A DNA stretch of 64,000 bases from Caldilineaceae bacterium (GTDB lineage Bacteria > Chloroflexota > Anaerolineae > Caldilineales > Caldilineaceae), in contig JALHQH010000017.1 in the NCBI GenBank assembly GCA_022842065.1, forward strand, positions 143,105 through 207,104, read 5' to 3'. The translations under genes and the position numbers were made by a program. Shown here piece after piece: positions 16,130 to 25,140 of the stretch. The notes beneath the pieces were generated by a model. It did no database searches. It was not told where the DNA came from and saw only the letters and a list, made by a program, of their open reading frames with translations. How positions within the stretch are numbered: the stretch's first letter is position 1; the number at the start of each line of letters is the position of its first letter.

Positions 16130-19100
16130 TTATGGTTCATCCGCGCCAGGCGAGCCATAGAGCGCGGCACTGGCACGCCAACTACTACCCAGATTGGGGT
16201 CCGCTGCCAGCTCAATTAATACCAAGGCATCACCTTGCCCAGCGGCAGTTACCGGCCAATCACCATCGGGACGATAGGTAACTTGTGTAATCACCTCGCC
16301 GTTATGATCATAGAGCGTGATCGGCTCACCATAGTTGGAAAGTTCGCCCGTATAAACGCCGTTGATCTCAGCCTCGGCATAACGTTCGCGAAATTTGCGG
16401 AAGTCACGCACCAAGAGCCAATGCGCGCCGGGGGCAAGCTGTGTATTCATGGCAAAGCGGTATGTAATGCCATCAAAGTACGCACGGTCCAGATCCACCG
16501 GCAACTCACCCACATTTTTGAGTTCCAGATATTCATAGTCGGCACCATCGGGCGCATGGTACATCAGCTCGGTGATCCGCACATCGGCCTTTTGCGCCGT
16601 ACGCCGATAGTGCCGTTCCTGCAGCGCACTCCAGCTAACCTGGCCAGCCCCATCAACCGCACGCACCCTTGCTTTGACAAGAGTCGCCGTGGTTAGGTCT
16701 AGTGGGGTTTGATAAAGTTGGGCCGTAGGTGCGATGGCACCACTGCCCGCCAGCCGTGGATCGCTACCGTCGGTCGTAAAATAAATTTCGCCGGACGTAG
16801 CCGTTATTACGACCGCTACTTGCTCATCAAAGGTAGTTACCATTGGCTCGAATTGGGGCGGGTCGAACGGCGGGTAATACCCAGCCACACGGGCTAAGGT
16901 TAATAATTTGTCGCCATTACCCACCATCTGCTGCAATACATTGGCGCTGGCCTGCTGCCAATCGGTGACGGTAATGGGGTCAGGATCGCGCGCATCGCCC
17001 CAGCGGGCCGACTCGGCGACAATGGCAGTGGCCAACGGTGCAGTAATCGTCTGCCAGCGTTGCATCGCGTGCTCATCACTCAATGCGCCATCGGGTTGCA
17101 GCTGCCGGTAAAGCCGATCAGCGAAGAGCAGCCGAAAATCGGCATTGGCCAGCAGCGCTTGAAAAACTTGTTTAATGACGTTGGGGTAGGGTGCGCCGGC
17201 CTCAGCATCTGGCCCCAGTTGGATCTGTGCACCATCATTCCACGTCTGCTCGCCGTCCCAAACAAAGAAGAGATTACGGCCGGCGGGGTATTGCACATTC
17301 GCATACCAGTTATTCGCCGGCCAATCAGTGTTACCCGCATACCAGTTGACGATCAGATAGTCGCTAAATTGTACGGGGTCAATAAACTCCAACATGGTGG
17401 CATACTTGGCCGGATCCTCAAGTCCCCCAGCCTGTGCCAGTTGCATGAGTACATTAAAGCGGTCCAACAGACCATGCACAGGGCCACCGTGGCTGGCCGT
17501 TGCCCATTCCTCCTTGTCACCGCCGTAATAGACTGCGGCGAAGGAGGCATCGGGCCGCTCAACCACCTCATATAACCCCCAGTAGAGACCGTTGATATAG
17601 AGGTGAACAAAACGTCCATGCACACCCGCACCGCCGGTCGCGATCTGGGACGCGCGCAGCCAGGCATCGCGCGTATAGGTCGTCTGCCGCAGATCGGCAG
17701 TATCCGGATGGCCGGCAAAACTGCGGTCAACCCCGGCGCGCAGCACCAACGTGTCAAAGGCAGCAACCGGTGAATTGGGGAAGAATTGATATTCGAGCTT
17801 GGTCGCCCCGTAGGCAGCTTTAAAGAAGAGGCGAAAGGAGTGCTTGGGCATGTATTCCCAACGCCCTGCGCCGCCTTGAATCCGCAGCCCAGCGTTAATT
17901 TGAAAGCCATCGAGCGCAGGAACGGTTGCTGTCATCGCGGTTGGCGTAGCCCCATCAGCCCCTGTGGCAGTAATCAATTCCACCGACACCCCATATTCTG
18001 CTTCCACGCCACGGCGCTGTGGGTCGCTATACAGGTTGGTAAAGGCGGCCGGCGGTAAGGCCAGCGAGAGTGAAGGCAGCGCCCGCAACCCCTCCAGCAG
18101 CAAGGGCTGCGCCACTGGATCTTGGGCAATCCGTGGATCCATGGCGTAGTCGGCCGGCACCGGTTGACCGGCCACCCCACCGCCAAAGGTGATGCGATGG
18201 GTGCCCCAAGTCGCGGGCATGGTGGGCGGATCGGCGGGCTGCTGGAGCACCGCCGCAGGGAAAAGATAACTCTGCGTTGTCACCGTGGCCGGCAGTTGGT
18301 CCGTGGCGCTGGCGGTGGCCCGTAAAATGGTGGTCGTCGTGATGGCTAACGGCGCTTGATAGCGCTGACCGGTTTCGGGCGTGGGCAGGCTGCCATCGGT
18401 CGTATACCAGATTTGCGCATCGGCGGTCGTGGTTTGCAGCGCCACCGTCAACGTGGCGTCATAAAGTCCATGGGGTTGCGAGAAAGCGACCGGTGCCACC
18501 TCTGGTGGGCGCAACGTAGTCATGTCATTCGGCAAGCCAGGGGTAGGATTGGTAAAAAAGTGATAAAGCCGATCATCCTCAACCGTCATGGCGACGAGCC
18601 GACCAGCGGAGACATCGACCTGCTGTGGGCCATATTCAATGGGCACACTTTCGAGAAAGCGGCGAGTGGTCGGTGGATAGAGGGCCAGAAAACCAGCCGT
18701 ACCGTTGAGGCGAAAGTTGGTATGCAAAATTGGGGCCGCATCGGCATTTTGGGCTTGCCCAGCCGGACTGGAGTCAGGCAACTTCACCCCATTTTTACCC
18801 GACGCATAGACAATTAGATAGTGGCCGGCAGGCAGTGGCCACGCGGGCAATCGCCATTTGTCCGGCACTGCCCTGTTATCGGTCAGCGACCACCCTGCCA
18901 GATCAACCGGATATGGCGAGCGGTTGTATAGTTCGATCCAATCAACATGATCACCTTCATCATCAACCAAGCCATTTTGGTTGCGCGCCAGAAACTCGGT
19001 GATGATCACTGCACTCGTATCGCTGGCAGCGGAATTGGTGGGGGTAAGTAGAATTTTTGGCAGATTGAAAAGCAAAATCAGGGCCAACAGGGACCAAAAG

Positions 19101-19132
19101 AGCCATTTTGCTTTACGATGATCAGTGCGCAT
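16130..19132 (-). CDS. CotH kinase family protein with lamin-tail domains
   Basis: A 1000-residue exported protein. An N-terminal membrane anchor (WLFWSLLALILLFNLP) is followed by a lamin-tail domain (about 40-130), a chitobiase-C-like repeat (about 205-285, IWYTTDGSLPTPETG), the CotH kinase domain (about 390-690: GLRIQGGAG, KHSFRLFFK, HLYINGLYWGLYEVVERPD, WDGEQTW), a second IYFTTDGSDP repeat (about 770-840) and a C-terminal lamin-tail domain (about 860-960). CotH is an atypical kinase that phosphorylates spore-coat proteins in Bacillus; its target here is unknown. It is first in the CotH-VTC-DUF4956 order and probably acts outside the membrane. Confidence 0.9.
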   Translation of the reverse strand: MRTDHRKAKWLFWSLLALILLFNLPKILLTPTNSAASDTSAVIITEFLARNQNGLVDDEGDHVDWIELYNRSPYPVDLAGWSLTDNRAVPDKWRLPAWPLPAGHYLIVYASGKNGVKLPDSSPAGQAQNADAAPILHTNFRLNGTAGFLALYPPTTRRFLESVPIEYGPQQVDVSAGRLVAMTVEDDRLYHFFTNPTPGLPNDMTTLRPPEVAPVAFSQPHGLYDATLTVALQTTTADAQIWYTTDGSLPTPETGQRYQAPLAITTTTILRATASATDQLPATVTTQSYLFPAAVLQQPADPPTMPATWGTHRITFGGGVAGQPVPADYAMDPRIAQDPVAQPLLLEGLRALPSLSLALPPAAFTNLYSDPQRRGVEAEYGVSVELITATGADGATPTAMTATVPALDGFQINAGLRIQGGAGRWEYMPKHSFRLFFKAAYGATKLEYQFFPNSPVAAFDTLVLRAGVDRSFAGHPDTADLRQTTYTRDAWLRASQIATGGAGVHGRFVHLYINGLYWGLYEVVERPDASFAAVYYGGDKEEWATASHGGPVHGLLDRFNVLMQLAQAGGLEDPAKYATMLEFIDPVQFSDYLIVNWYAGNTDWPANNWYANVQYPAGRNLFFVWDGEQTWNDGAQIQLGPDAEAGAPYPNVIKQVFQALLANADFRLLFADRLYRQLQPDGALSDEHAMQRWQTITAPLATAIVAESARWGDARDPDPITVTDWQQASANVLQQMVGNGDKLLTLARVAGYYPPFDPPQFEPMVTTFDEQVAVVITATSGEIYFTTDGSDPRLAGSGAIAPTAQLYQTPLDLTTATLVKARVRAVDGAGQVSWSALQERHYRRTAQKADVRITELMYHAPDGADYEYLELKNVGELPVDLDRAYFDGITYRFAMNTQLAPGAHWLLVRDFRKFRERYAEAEINGVYTGELSNYGEPITLYDHNGEVITQVTYRPDGDWPVTAAGQGDALVLIELAADPNLGSSWRASAALYGSPGADEP

Positions 19133-19342
19133 AGAATCTTTTCTCAGAAAACGGGTCGCGCCTAAACATTATCAGTATAGATCGAATAAGGTTGCCTTGT
19201 GAAATTGCCGGGCCGACTAGGTAAGTTCCATAATATCAGTAAGCCGTAAGGATATAGGACAAAGAGATGTGCTATGATAACCCAATAAAAGCTTTTTATT
19301 TTGACACGCTCTAATCCATTTATCAAATCAAGGTAGTCCATT

Positions 19343-20257
19343 ATGCCGATCACTATTGCCGTTGTGCCCGTTGCCGGCCTCGGTACACGACTGTTACCCG
19401 CTACGAAATCACAACCCAAAGAGATGCTGCCCGTCGGGCGTAAGCCGGTAGTGCAATATGTGGTAGAAGAGTTGACCCGTGTTGGCTTGGAACGGATTCT
19501 CTTTGTAACCGGGCCAGGCAAAACTTCCATTGAAAATCACTTTGACCTCAACGCCGAGCTGATCCAGACATTGCGTGAAACCGGCAAAGAAGAGTTGCTG
19601 GCTGAGCTCTATTTTGAGCGCGCCGCCGTCCAATACTTTTATACCCGCCAACGGCAACTGTTGGGACTTGGTCATGCCGTTAGCTGTGCCCGCCCCTTTG
19701 TCGGCAACCAGCCGTTCGTCGTGGCGCTGGGCGATTCGATCATCGGCATGCACGCGCAGAGTGATATTGTGCGGCGCATGACCGCCTGTTTTGAAGCGAA
19801 CGATGCCGCCGCGGTGATTGCTTTTGAAGAGGTGCCGCGCACCGAGGTCTTTCGTTATGGGGTGGCCAAGCCACGTGTACCAGGCGCACACTTAAGGGGC
19901 GATTTTTTCGCGATTGACGATCTCATCGAAAAGCCCGATGTTGACGAAGCGCCGAGTAACCTGGCGATTGCCGCGCGCTATGTCTTTGCCCCCGCCATTT
20001 TTGACGCCCTAGACCGAATCAAACCGGGCAAGGGCGGCGAAATCCAGCTCACCGACGCCGTGCGTTTGCTCTTACAAGAAGGTGCCAACGTCTATGGCAT
20101 CTCGCTTGGCCCCAATGAGCAGCGCTATGATATCGGCAACTTTGAAGCCTATTTCCGCGCCTTCATCGACTTTGCCCTGGCCGACGAACGCTACGGGGCC
20201 AGTGTCCGTAGCCATTTGGAAGAGATCGTGTTAAGTGGTAGATCAGTAAATCAGTAA
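19343..20257 (+). CDS. galU: UTP-glucose-1-phosphate uridylyltransferase
   Basis: A 304-residue nucleotidyltransferase with the GalU signature: VVPVAGLGTRLLPATKSQPKEMLPVG, then KPVVQYVVEEL, FVVALGDSII, DDLIEKP and ARYVFAPAIFD. It makes UDP-glucose from glucose-1-phosphate and UTP; related enzymes also accept sugar-1-phosphates such as glucuronate-1-phosphate. The next gene is a glucuronokinase, so that substrate may be relevant here. The last codons (GRSVNQ-stop) lie in the left arm of a tandem-word hairpin, suggesting the C-terminus was recently rewritten. Confidence 0.93.
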   Translation: MPITIAVVPVAGLGTRLLPATKSQPKEMLPVGRKPVVQYVVEELTRVGLERILFVTGPGKTSIENHFDLNAELIQTLRETGKEELLAELYFERAAVQYFYTRQRQLLGLGHAVSCARPFVGNQPFVVALGDSIIGMHAQSDIVRRMTACFEANDAAAVIAFEEVPRTEVFRYGVAKPRVPGAHLRGDFFAIDDLIEKPDVDEAPSNLAIAARYVFAPAIFDALDRIKPGKGGEIQLTDAVRLLLQEGANVYGISLGPNEQRYDIGNFEAYFRAFIDFALADERYGASVRSHLEEIVLSGRSVNQ

Positions 20258-20336
20258 ATCAGTAAATCGGTAAATCAGTATCTCATCTGTCCTACCGATT
20301 TACTGATTTACCTGTCTACCGATTTACTGATCTACC
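20237..20336. repeat. Tandem 8-mer hairpin, RGTAAATC family (locus 2)
   Basis: Left arm 20237-20280 is five to six copies of AGTAAATC/GGTAAATC. Right arm 20292-20336 has the complements. It overlaps the galU stop codon and ends 27 bases before the glucuronokinase gene. Confidence 0.88.
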
Positions 20337-20363
20337 TACCCCCAAAAACCAAAGGACGCGCCT

Positions 20364-21377
20364 ATGCTCATTATCCGCAAACGAACCTATGCCCGTGCCG
20401 GCCTGCTCGGTAACCCGTCGGATGGCTATAACGGTAAGACGATCTCCTTTAGTGTGCGTAACTTCTGGGCCGAGGTTGTGCTCTATGAGTGGGATTCAGT
20501 CGATATTGTGTTGGCCAAGGATGACCGCGCCAGCTTTAGCTCGGTGCAGGATCTCGCCAACGATGTCAAGTTGCATGGCTATTATGGTGGGATCCGGCTG
20601 ATCAAGGCGACGATCAAGCGCTTTGTCGAATATTGCCAAGAACGCGACATTGTCTTGCACGATCGCAACTTCTCGGTGCGTTACGAAACGACGATTCCGC
20701 GCCAGGTTGGGCTAGCCGGTTCCAGTTCATTGATTGTGGCCACCTTGCGCTGTTTGATGGAATTTTATGGGGTGACAATTGCCCACGAAGTACAGCCATC
20801 CCTTGTGCTTTCCGTCGAAACCGAAGAATTGGGCATTGCCGCGGGGCTACAGGATCGGGTGATCCAATGTTACGAAGGGCTGGTCTACATGGATTTCGAC
20901 CGCGCCTGTGCCGAGCAGCGCGATGGCTTTACCACCTATCGTTACGAGCCACTCGCCACCGACTGGTTACCCAACTTCTATATCGCCTATCATGCCGACC
21001 TGAGCGAGCCAACCGAAACGTTCCATAATGACATTCGGGGCCGCTACAACCGCGGCGACGTGATGGTGGTGAATGCGATGAGCGGCTTTGCCGCGCTAGC
21101 CGCCGAGGGTTATGCTGCGTTCCAGGCCCACGATGATGCGCGCCTCGCTCAGTTGATTAATGCCAACTTTGATCTGCGCCGCAGCATCTATCGACTGCCG
21201 GCCTGGCAGGAAGAGATGGTTGAAACGGCGCGGCGCTGTGGGGCCAGTGCCAAATTTGCCGGCTCAGGGGGTGCCATTGTCGGCATCTATCGCGATGAAG
21301 CGATGTTCCAGCAGTTGACTGCGCAGTTGACTGCGATTGGTTCACGGGTGCTCAAACCCCAGATTACCGCCGGCTAA
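20364..21377 (+). CDS. Glucuronokinase (GHMP kinase family)
   Basis: A 337-residue GHMP kinase closely resembling plant glucuronokinases: YARAGLLGNPSDGYNGKTIS at the N-terminus, YYGGIRLIKATIKRF, the ATP-loop IPRQVGLAGSSSLIV (GHMP motif 2, about 112-125), EELGIAAGLQDRVIQ, and motif 3 SAKFAGSGGAIVG near the end. The family phosphorylates D-glucuronate at C1; a uridylyltransferase then forms UDP-glucuronate. GalU is the adjacent upstream gene. Enzyme identity is inferred from strong motif agreement; the kinase could act on a related uronate. Confidence 0.88.
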   Translation: MLIIRKRTYARAGLLGNPSDGYNGKTISFSVRNFWAEVVLYEWDSVDIVLAKDDRASFSSVQDLANDVKLHGYYGGIRLIKATIKRFVEYCQERDIVLHDRNFSVRYETTIPRQVGLAGSSSLIVATLRCLMEFYGVTIAHEVQPSLVLSVETEELGIAAGLQDRVIQCYEGLVYMDFDRACAEQRDGFTTYRYEPLATDWLPNFYIAYHADLSEPTETFHNDIRGRYNRGDVMVVNAMSGFAALAAEGYAAFQAHDDARLAQLINANFDLRRSIYRLPAWQEEMVETARRCGASAKFAGSGGAIVGIYRDEAMFQQLTAQLTAIGSRVLKPQITAG

Positions 21378-21514
21378 AAATTTCCGCCTGCCACAGCCGC
21401 CAACGTGCCGACGTTGGCGGCGCGCAATTTTGTGCATGCCCTTTTGGCCGCATAGATGTACCTCCAGCCTGTACCACAATCTATCCCACCCTTGCCCGCC
21501 TTCGATTACCCTCT

Positions 21515-21523
21515 TGTTATAAT
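21515..21523 (+). promoter_or_regulatory. Extended -10 promoter for the SOD lipoprotein gene
   Basis: TG-T-TATAAT at 21515-21523, with TTGCCC twenty bases ahead as a weak -35. The ATG at 21628 is about 100 bases downstream. Confidence 0.45.
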
Positions 21524-21627
21524 CAAACCAGTAACAAAGGTGATAGGCGTTATCCACGCTAACTGTGTTACCAGTAGGGTAAGCAGGAACAACCTTACGT
21601 TATCAAAGAAAAATAAGGGAGTGTATC

Positions 21628-22425
21628 ATGCGTTTTATCGCGACTGTTCTACTCGGCACCTGTCTTTTTGTCAGCGCCTGTGCTGACAATTCCGCGCCCC
21701 CCGCCATCCCAGTTGTCCCTGGGGCTGAAATTTCGACACCACCACCCGCCGTGGCAACATTGATACCCGCAGATCCAACCGCAATCACCAACACGATTGA
21801 GATGACGAATAACAGTGACCTATCTACGCCAATGGTGATGACCGATACGGCGGCGCTGCCAGCGGTTACGGTGCTGACGGCAACGGCAACCAGCACTGCC
21901 AGCACAGCAGTGACCGAGACCCAGGGCATTACACCAAGTGCACAACTGACGGCAACCGGTGCGGCGGGGTTGCTTGGCGTCGCCACCCTACAAAATGTCA
22001 CGGGCGAGTTGGTCGGCAATGCGATTTTTACCCAAAATGATGACGAAATGACGATCCAGGTGACGGTCGAAGGGTTTACCGCGGCCGGCGCTGGTCTGCA
22101 TGGCATTCACATCCATACAACCGGAGCCTGCACGCCCGATTTCGCGGCAGCCGGCAGTCACTTTAACCCCACTGGTGCAGCCCATGGCCTGGAGAACCCA
22201 AGTGGCCCCCATGCGGGGGATCTCCCGAATATTGAGATCGACGCAGATGGCAATGGCACCTATGAGGTAACGACCACGTTAATGACGCTAGCCGCGGGGG
22301 ACAATTCCCTCTTTGACAATGACGGCAGTGCCATGGTGATTCATGCCGCCCCGGATGATCTGGTGACCGATCCAGCCGGGGCAAGTGGTGACCGCATTGC
22401 CTGCGGCGTGATCGAATCTCAGTAG
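21628..22425 (+). CDS. Cu/Zn superoxide dismutase-like lipoprotein
   Basis: A 265-residue lipoprotein (lipobox FVSAC, Cys18), then a Thr/Pro/Ala-rich linker to about 115, then a Cu/Zn-SOD domain. Metal ligands are in place: GLHGIHIHTTGAC, GSHFNPTGAAHG, GPHAGDLPNI, and AMVIHAAPDD, with a Cys pair (GAC and RIACGVI) for the disulfide. It should dismutate superoxide outside the membrane. The linker has IEMTNN and VMTDTA words like the repeats of the lipoprotein at 24530. Confidence 0.9.
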   Translation: MRFIATVLLGTCLFVSACADNSAPPAIPVVPGAEISTPPPAVATLIPADPTAITNTIEMTNNSDLSTPMVMTDTAALPAVTVLTATATSTASTAVTETQGITPSAQLTATGAAGLLGVATLQNVTGELVGNAIFTQNDDEMTIQVTVEGFTAAGAGLHGIHIHTTGACTPDFAAAGSHFNPTGAAHGLENPSGPHAGDLPNIEIDADGNGTYEVTTTLMTLAAGDNSLFDNDGSAMVIHAAPDDLVTDPAGASGDRIACGVIESQ

Positions 22426-22455
22426 AAGATATCATGCAGCACCTTTGTGGCTACT

Positions 22456-22499
22456 CAGCCTGCAAAGTGTATACAGATCTGTATAAACTTTGCAGGCTG
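22456..22499. terminator. 44-bp palindrome, no loop
   Basis: Arms 22456-22477 and 22478-22499 (CAGCCTGCAAAGTGTATACAGA and complement, shown by positions) pair with one mismatch. It follows the SOD gene by 30 bases and probably ends its transcript. The remainder of the 375-base gap holds only the promoter below. Confidence 0.8.
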
Positions 22500-22614
22500 G
22501 CTGATATTGGTTTTTCACGACATGGGTTTTTCACGGCGGGCATAAACAAAAACTGGCAGAAAACAGATCATCAAAAGCCACAATCAAATTATTGAATTGT
22601 TAGGCAACTTGCGC

Positions 22615-22644
22615 TTGCAGTAATCGGTGGGGTAGGTGTAGAAT
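22615..22644 (+). promoter_or_regulatory. Possible promoter of the M24 peptidase gene
   Basis: TTGCAG (22615-22620) and TAGAAT (22639-22644) with an 18-base spacer. The GTG start at 22800 is about 150 bases on. Confidence 0.35.
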
Positions 22645-22799
22645 AAACAATTGGTTTGAGTAAATAATTGTTTTGCAGCTAGCCAATTGGTGAATAAAAT
22701 TTTGGCGTTTTTAAACCTAGGCGCGCAGGCGAAAATAACTCCTCAGCCATTAGACGGGGAGTACATTGAAAACCAACAGACAATCGAACCGAGCCATTT

Positions 22800-24092
22800 G
22801 TGTCTACTGATTCAGCGCTACCCATCGATCACTATCGCAACAAAATTTTGCCGCTACGGCAACAAGCAGTCGTGCGTAACCAGTGGCTAGAGGAACGGCT
22901 GGCAGACTTTCTGCCCACGCTAATGGTGCGTGAAGGGTTTGATATGTGGATTATCGTTGCGCGTGAGTACAACGAAGATCCCGTTATTTTATCCTTCTTA
23001 CCCGAACCGGCGATGGCCGCACGCCGCCGCACCATCCTTGTCTTCACCAGGCGCAGTGATGGCACGGTCGAACGCTTGACCCTTGACCGTTATGGGCATG
23101 GCGAATATTATGCCAAAGGGTGGGATCCCGATCAAGAAGAGCAATTCGCCTGTTTGGGCCGCCTTGTCCAAGAGCGTGATCCCGCGACGATTGGACTGAA
23201 CATTGGGGATGAATTCCCATTTGGTGATGGCCTGACCTACAGTGAGCATGGGCGGGTGATCAAGGCATTGGGTGAACATTATGCGACTAGGGTACAGAGC
23301 GCAGAGCGCCTTTGTGTTGGTTGGCTTGAACATCGGATTGAGCCAGAAATTACGGTCTATCCTGGTTTGGCGCAGATGGCCCACGCGCTGATTGCCGAAG
23401 CCTTTTCCAGCCGAACCATTCAACCAGGCATCACCACGACCGAAGATGTGGTCTGGTGGTTTCGCCAGAAGATGCATGAACTGGGGTTGCGGGCCTGGTT
23501 TCAACCAAGTGTTGAGATTCAAGCGCACGGCATAGGTTTTGAAGGGCCGGCCGGTGGTGGTAAGGCTACCCGTACGCTCATTTTGCCCGGTGACTTATTA
23601 CACTGTGATGTTGGCTTTTATTATTTGGGGCTGGCCACCGACCACCAACAAAATGCTTATGTGCTCAAGCCGGGAGAAACAGAAGCTCCAGCGGAATTAC
23701 AAGCCCTATTGGCTACGGGCAATCGGCTGCAAGAGCTCCACTTGGCGGCCATGCAACCGGGGCGCAGTGGCAATGAAGTGCTGCAAGAGGTACTCACCCT
23801 GGCCCAAACCGAAGGGATTCAATCCCAGGTTTATAGCCACCCGCTTGGTTATCATGGCCATGCCGCTGGTCCAGTGATCGGCTTATGGGATCAGCAAACC
23901 GGTGTGCCGGGCAAAGGCGATTACCCGCTCTTTGATCAAACCTGCTATTCAATTGAACTCAACGTCAAGCAAACAATTGCGGCTTGGGATCAGCAGTTGG
24001 TGCGGATGGCACTCGAAGAAGATGCAGTATTGGTGGGTGGAAAAATGCGTTGGCTTGATGGCCGGCAGCGCAGGTTACATTTGATCACTTGA
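22800..24092 (+). CDS. M24 family metallopeptidase (Xaa-Pro aminopeptidase type)
   Basis: A 430-residue creatinase/aminopeptidase-P-fold protein. The N-terminal domain (to about 180) precedes a pita-bread domain with the dimetal ligands: Asp in LLHCDVGFYYLG and ATDHQQNAY, His in YSHPLGYHGHAAGP, Glu in CYSIELNV and EEDAVLVGG. It likely removes N-terminal residues before proline, or acts on a related substrate. GTG 22800 is the annotated start; no strong ribosome site is seen. There is no signal peptide, so it is cytoplasmic. Confidence 0.88.
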   Translation: MSTDSALPIDHYRNKILPLRQQAVVRNQWLEERLADFLPTLMVREGFDMWIIVAREYNEDPVILSFLPEPAMAARRRTILVFTRRSDGTVERLTLDRYGHGEYYAKGWDPDQEEQFACLGRLVQERDPATIGLNIGDEFPFGDGLTYSEHGRVIKALGEHYATRVQSAERLCVGWLEHRIEPEITVYPGLAQMAHALIAEAFSSRTIQPGITTTEDVVWWFRQKMHELGLRAWFQPSVEIQAHGIGFEGPAGGGKATRTLILPGDLLHCDVGFYYLGLATDHQQNAYVLKPGETEAPAELQALLATGNRLQELHLAAMQPGRSGNEVLQEVLTLAQTEGIQSQVYSHPLGYHGHAAGPVIGLWDQQTGVPGKGDYPLFDQTCYSIELNVKQTIAAWDQQLVRMALEEDAVLVGGKMRWLDGRQRRLHLIT

Positions 24093-24340
24093 GCTATGTT
24101 TAAGTTAAAATAGTAATTTTACTTACTGTTAGATAAGAACAAAATGATTATTTTCAAAATGATGGAAGGCAAGAGTGTATCTGTATCCATATCCTTGGTC
24201 TATGCCTAGTCTATCTATTGCGACTCAATCGAGTGGCATAATTAAATCGATCAACATTTTCAGTTTGAAGGTTAACGCTCAACCAGTTAGTTGAACATAG
24301 TAGCATTCCTTCGCAAGTACAACCCAATTCAAGGGTAATA

Positions 24341-24454
24341 ACAGTAACGCAGAGAGACGATCACTTTGCCGGAGCGGACAAATCCAACGACGGCGCCGTT
24401 GCATATTGCGCAACTTGTCGCTATCTCTCGGCAAAAAATCATTAGCGTTACTGT
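24341..24454 (+). other. Candidate structured leader element
   Basis: Within the 437-base gap before the repetitive lipoprotein gene, a 10-bp stem ACAGTAACGC (24341-24350)/GCGTTACTGT (24445-24454) encloses nested pairing: GAT and TTTGCC(G) (24358-24371) with CGGCAAA and ATC (24429-24440), GACAA (24377-24381) with TTGTC (24415-24419), and internal hairpins ACGGCGCCGT and GTTGC-ATATT-GCGCAAC. This looks like a folded RNA rather than a plain terminator. It sits 75 bases before the ATG. No known riboswitch is recognised. Confidence 0.35.
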
Positions 24455-24529
24455 GCACTTATTACTGGTTAGTCACCACGCAATCTTGGTGAAACAAGAA
24501 GCTTAACTCATAAACACAAGGAGAGTAAT

Positions 24530-24901
24530 ATGCGCATACTACTAGCCCTACTGACGGTCTTCGTCATGTTGCTGGCAGCCTGTGGTGGCGGTGCCGAAGA
24601 ACCGGCCGCCCCTGAACCGGTAGCAACCGAGGCCCCTGCGGCTACGGAAGCACCGGCGGCGACCGAAGCACCAGCGGACACCGAAGTCATGACCGATACC
24701 GAAGTCATGACTGACACCATGGAGATGACCGACACCATGGAGATGACTGATACCATGGAGATGACCGACACCATGGAGATGACTGACACCATGGAGATGA
24801 CCGGCACCGAAGAAATCACCGACACCATGGAGATGACCGGCACCGAAGAAATGACCGGCACCGAAGAAATCACCGACACCGATACGGTAACTGGCGGTTA
24901 A
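24530..24901 (+). CDS. Small lipoprotein built of tandem six-residue repeats
   Basis: A 123-residue protein with signal peptide and lipobox LLAAC (Cys18), a Pro/Ala/Glu linker (ATEAPAATEAP), then from about residue 50 only repeats of the type (D/G)T-(M/E)-E-(M/I)-T. There is no globular domain. It is very acidic and probably a surface-tethered, disordered spacer or cation binder; this is inference. The GGAGAG site precedes ATG 24530. The complementary strand is also open because of the repeats and is not a gene. Confidence 0.75.
   Translation: MRILLALLTVFVMLLAACGGGAEEPAAPEPVATEAPAATEAPAATEAPADTEVMTDTEVMTDTMEMTDTMEMTDTMEMTDTMEMTDTMEMTGTEEITDTMEMTGTEEMTGTEEITDTDTVTGG
24677..24892 (+). repeat. 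Twelve 18-nt tandem repeats inside the lipoprotein gene
   Basis: Units are in register from 24677. Five near-identical units GACACCATGGAGATGACY run from 24713 to 24802; the others are variants (GACACCGAAGTCATGACC, GGCACCGAAGAAATSACC). Differences are mostly third-base or block changes, as in slippage-expanded repeats, so copy number may vary between strains. Confidence 0.9.
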
Positions 24902-24922
24902 TCACCAACAGTTAGTCGTGTG

Positions 24923-24980
24923 AAACGGCATAAAAAAAGCGCTACCTGCAGCTGCAGGTAGCGCTTTTTTTATGCCGTTT
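24923..24980. terminator. Perfect 58-bp palindromic terminator
   Basis: Arms 24923-24951 and 24952-24980 are exact complements (AAACGGCATAAAAAAAGCGC..., centre CTGCAG-CTGCAG). The T-run after the GCGC stem on each strand gives a two-way intrinsic terminator. It follows the lipoprotein gene by 21 bases. Confidence 0.92.
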
Positions 24981-25140
24981 TCGCTTTTGCGCTTGATCAA
25001 CGGAGAAAGGGAGGATATTTCTGGTCTAGTGCTGTGTCTTTATTCTATATACCGATCAATATGACGTCAGCTTACTCGGTGCCATAATGAGTGTCTATGA
25101 ACACACAGAACAAGCAACACAAAGAACAAGGGAGAAAATT

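Noticed and set aside
24508..24879. Minus-strand frame with repeated VISMVS units
   Set aside because: It is the complement of the 18-nt repeats in the lipoprotein gene, which has a lipobox and ribosome site.
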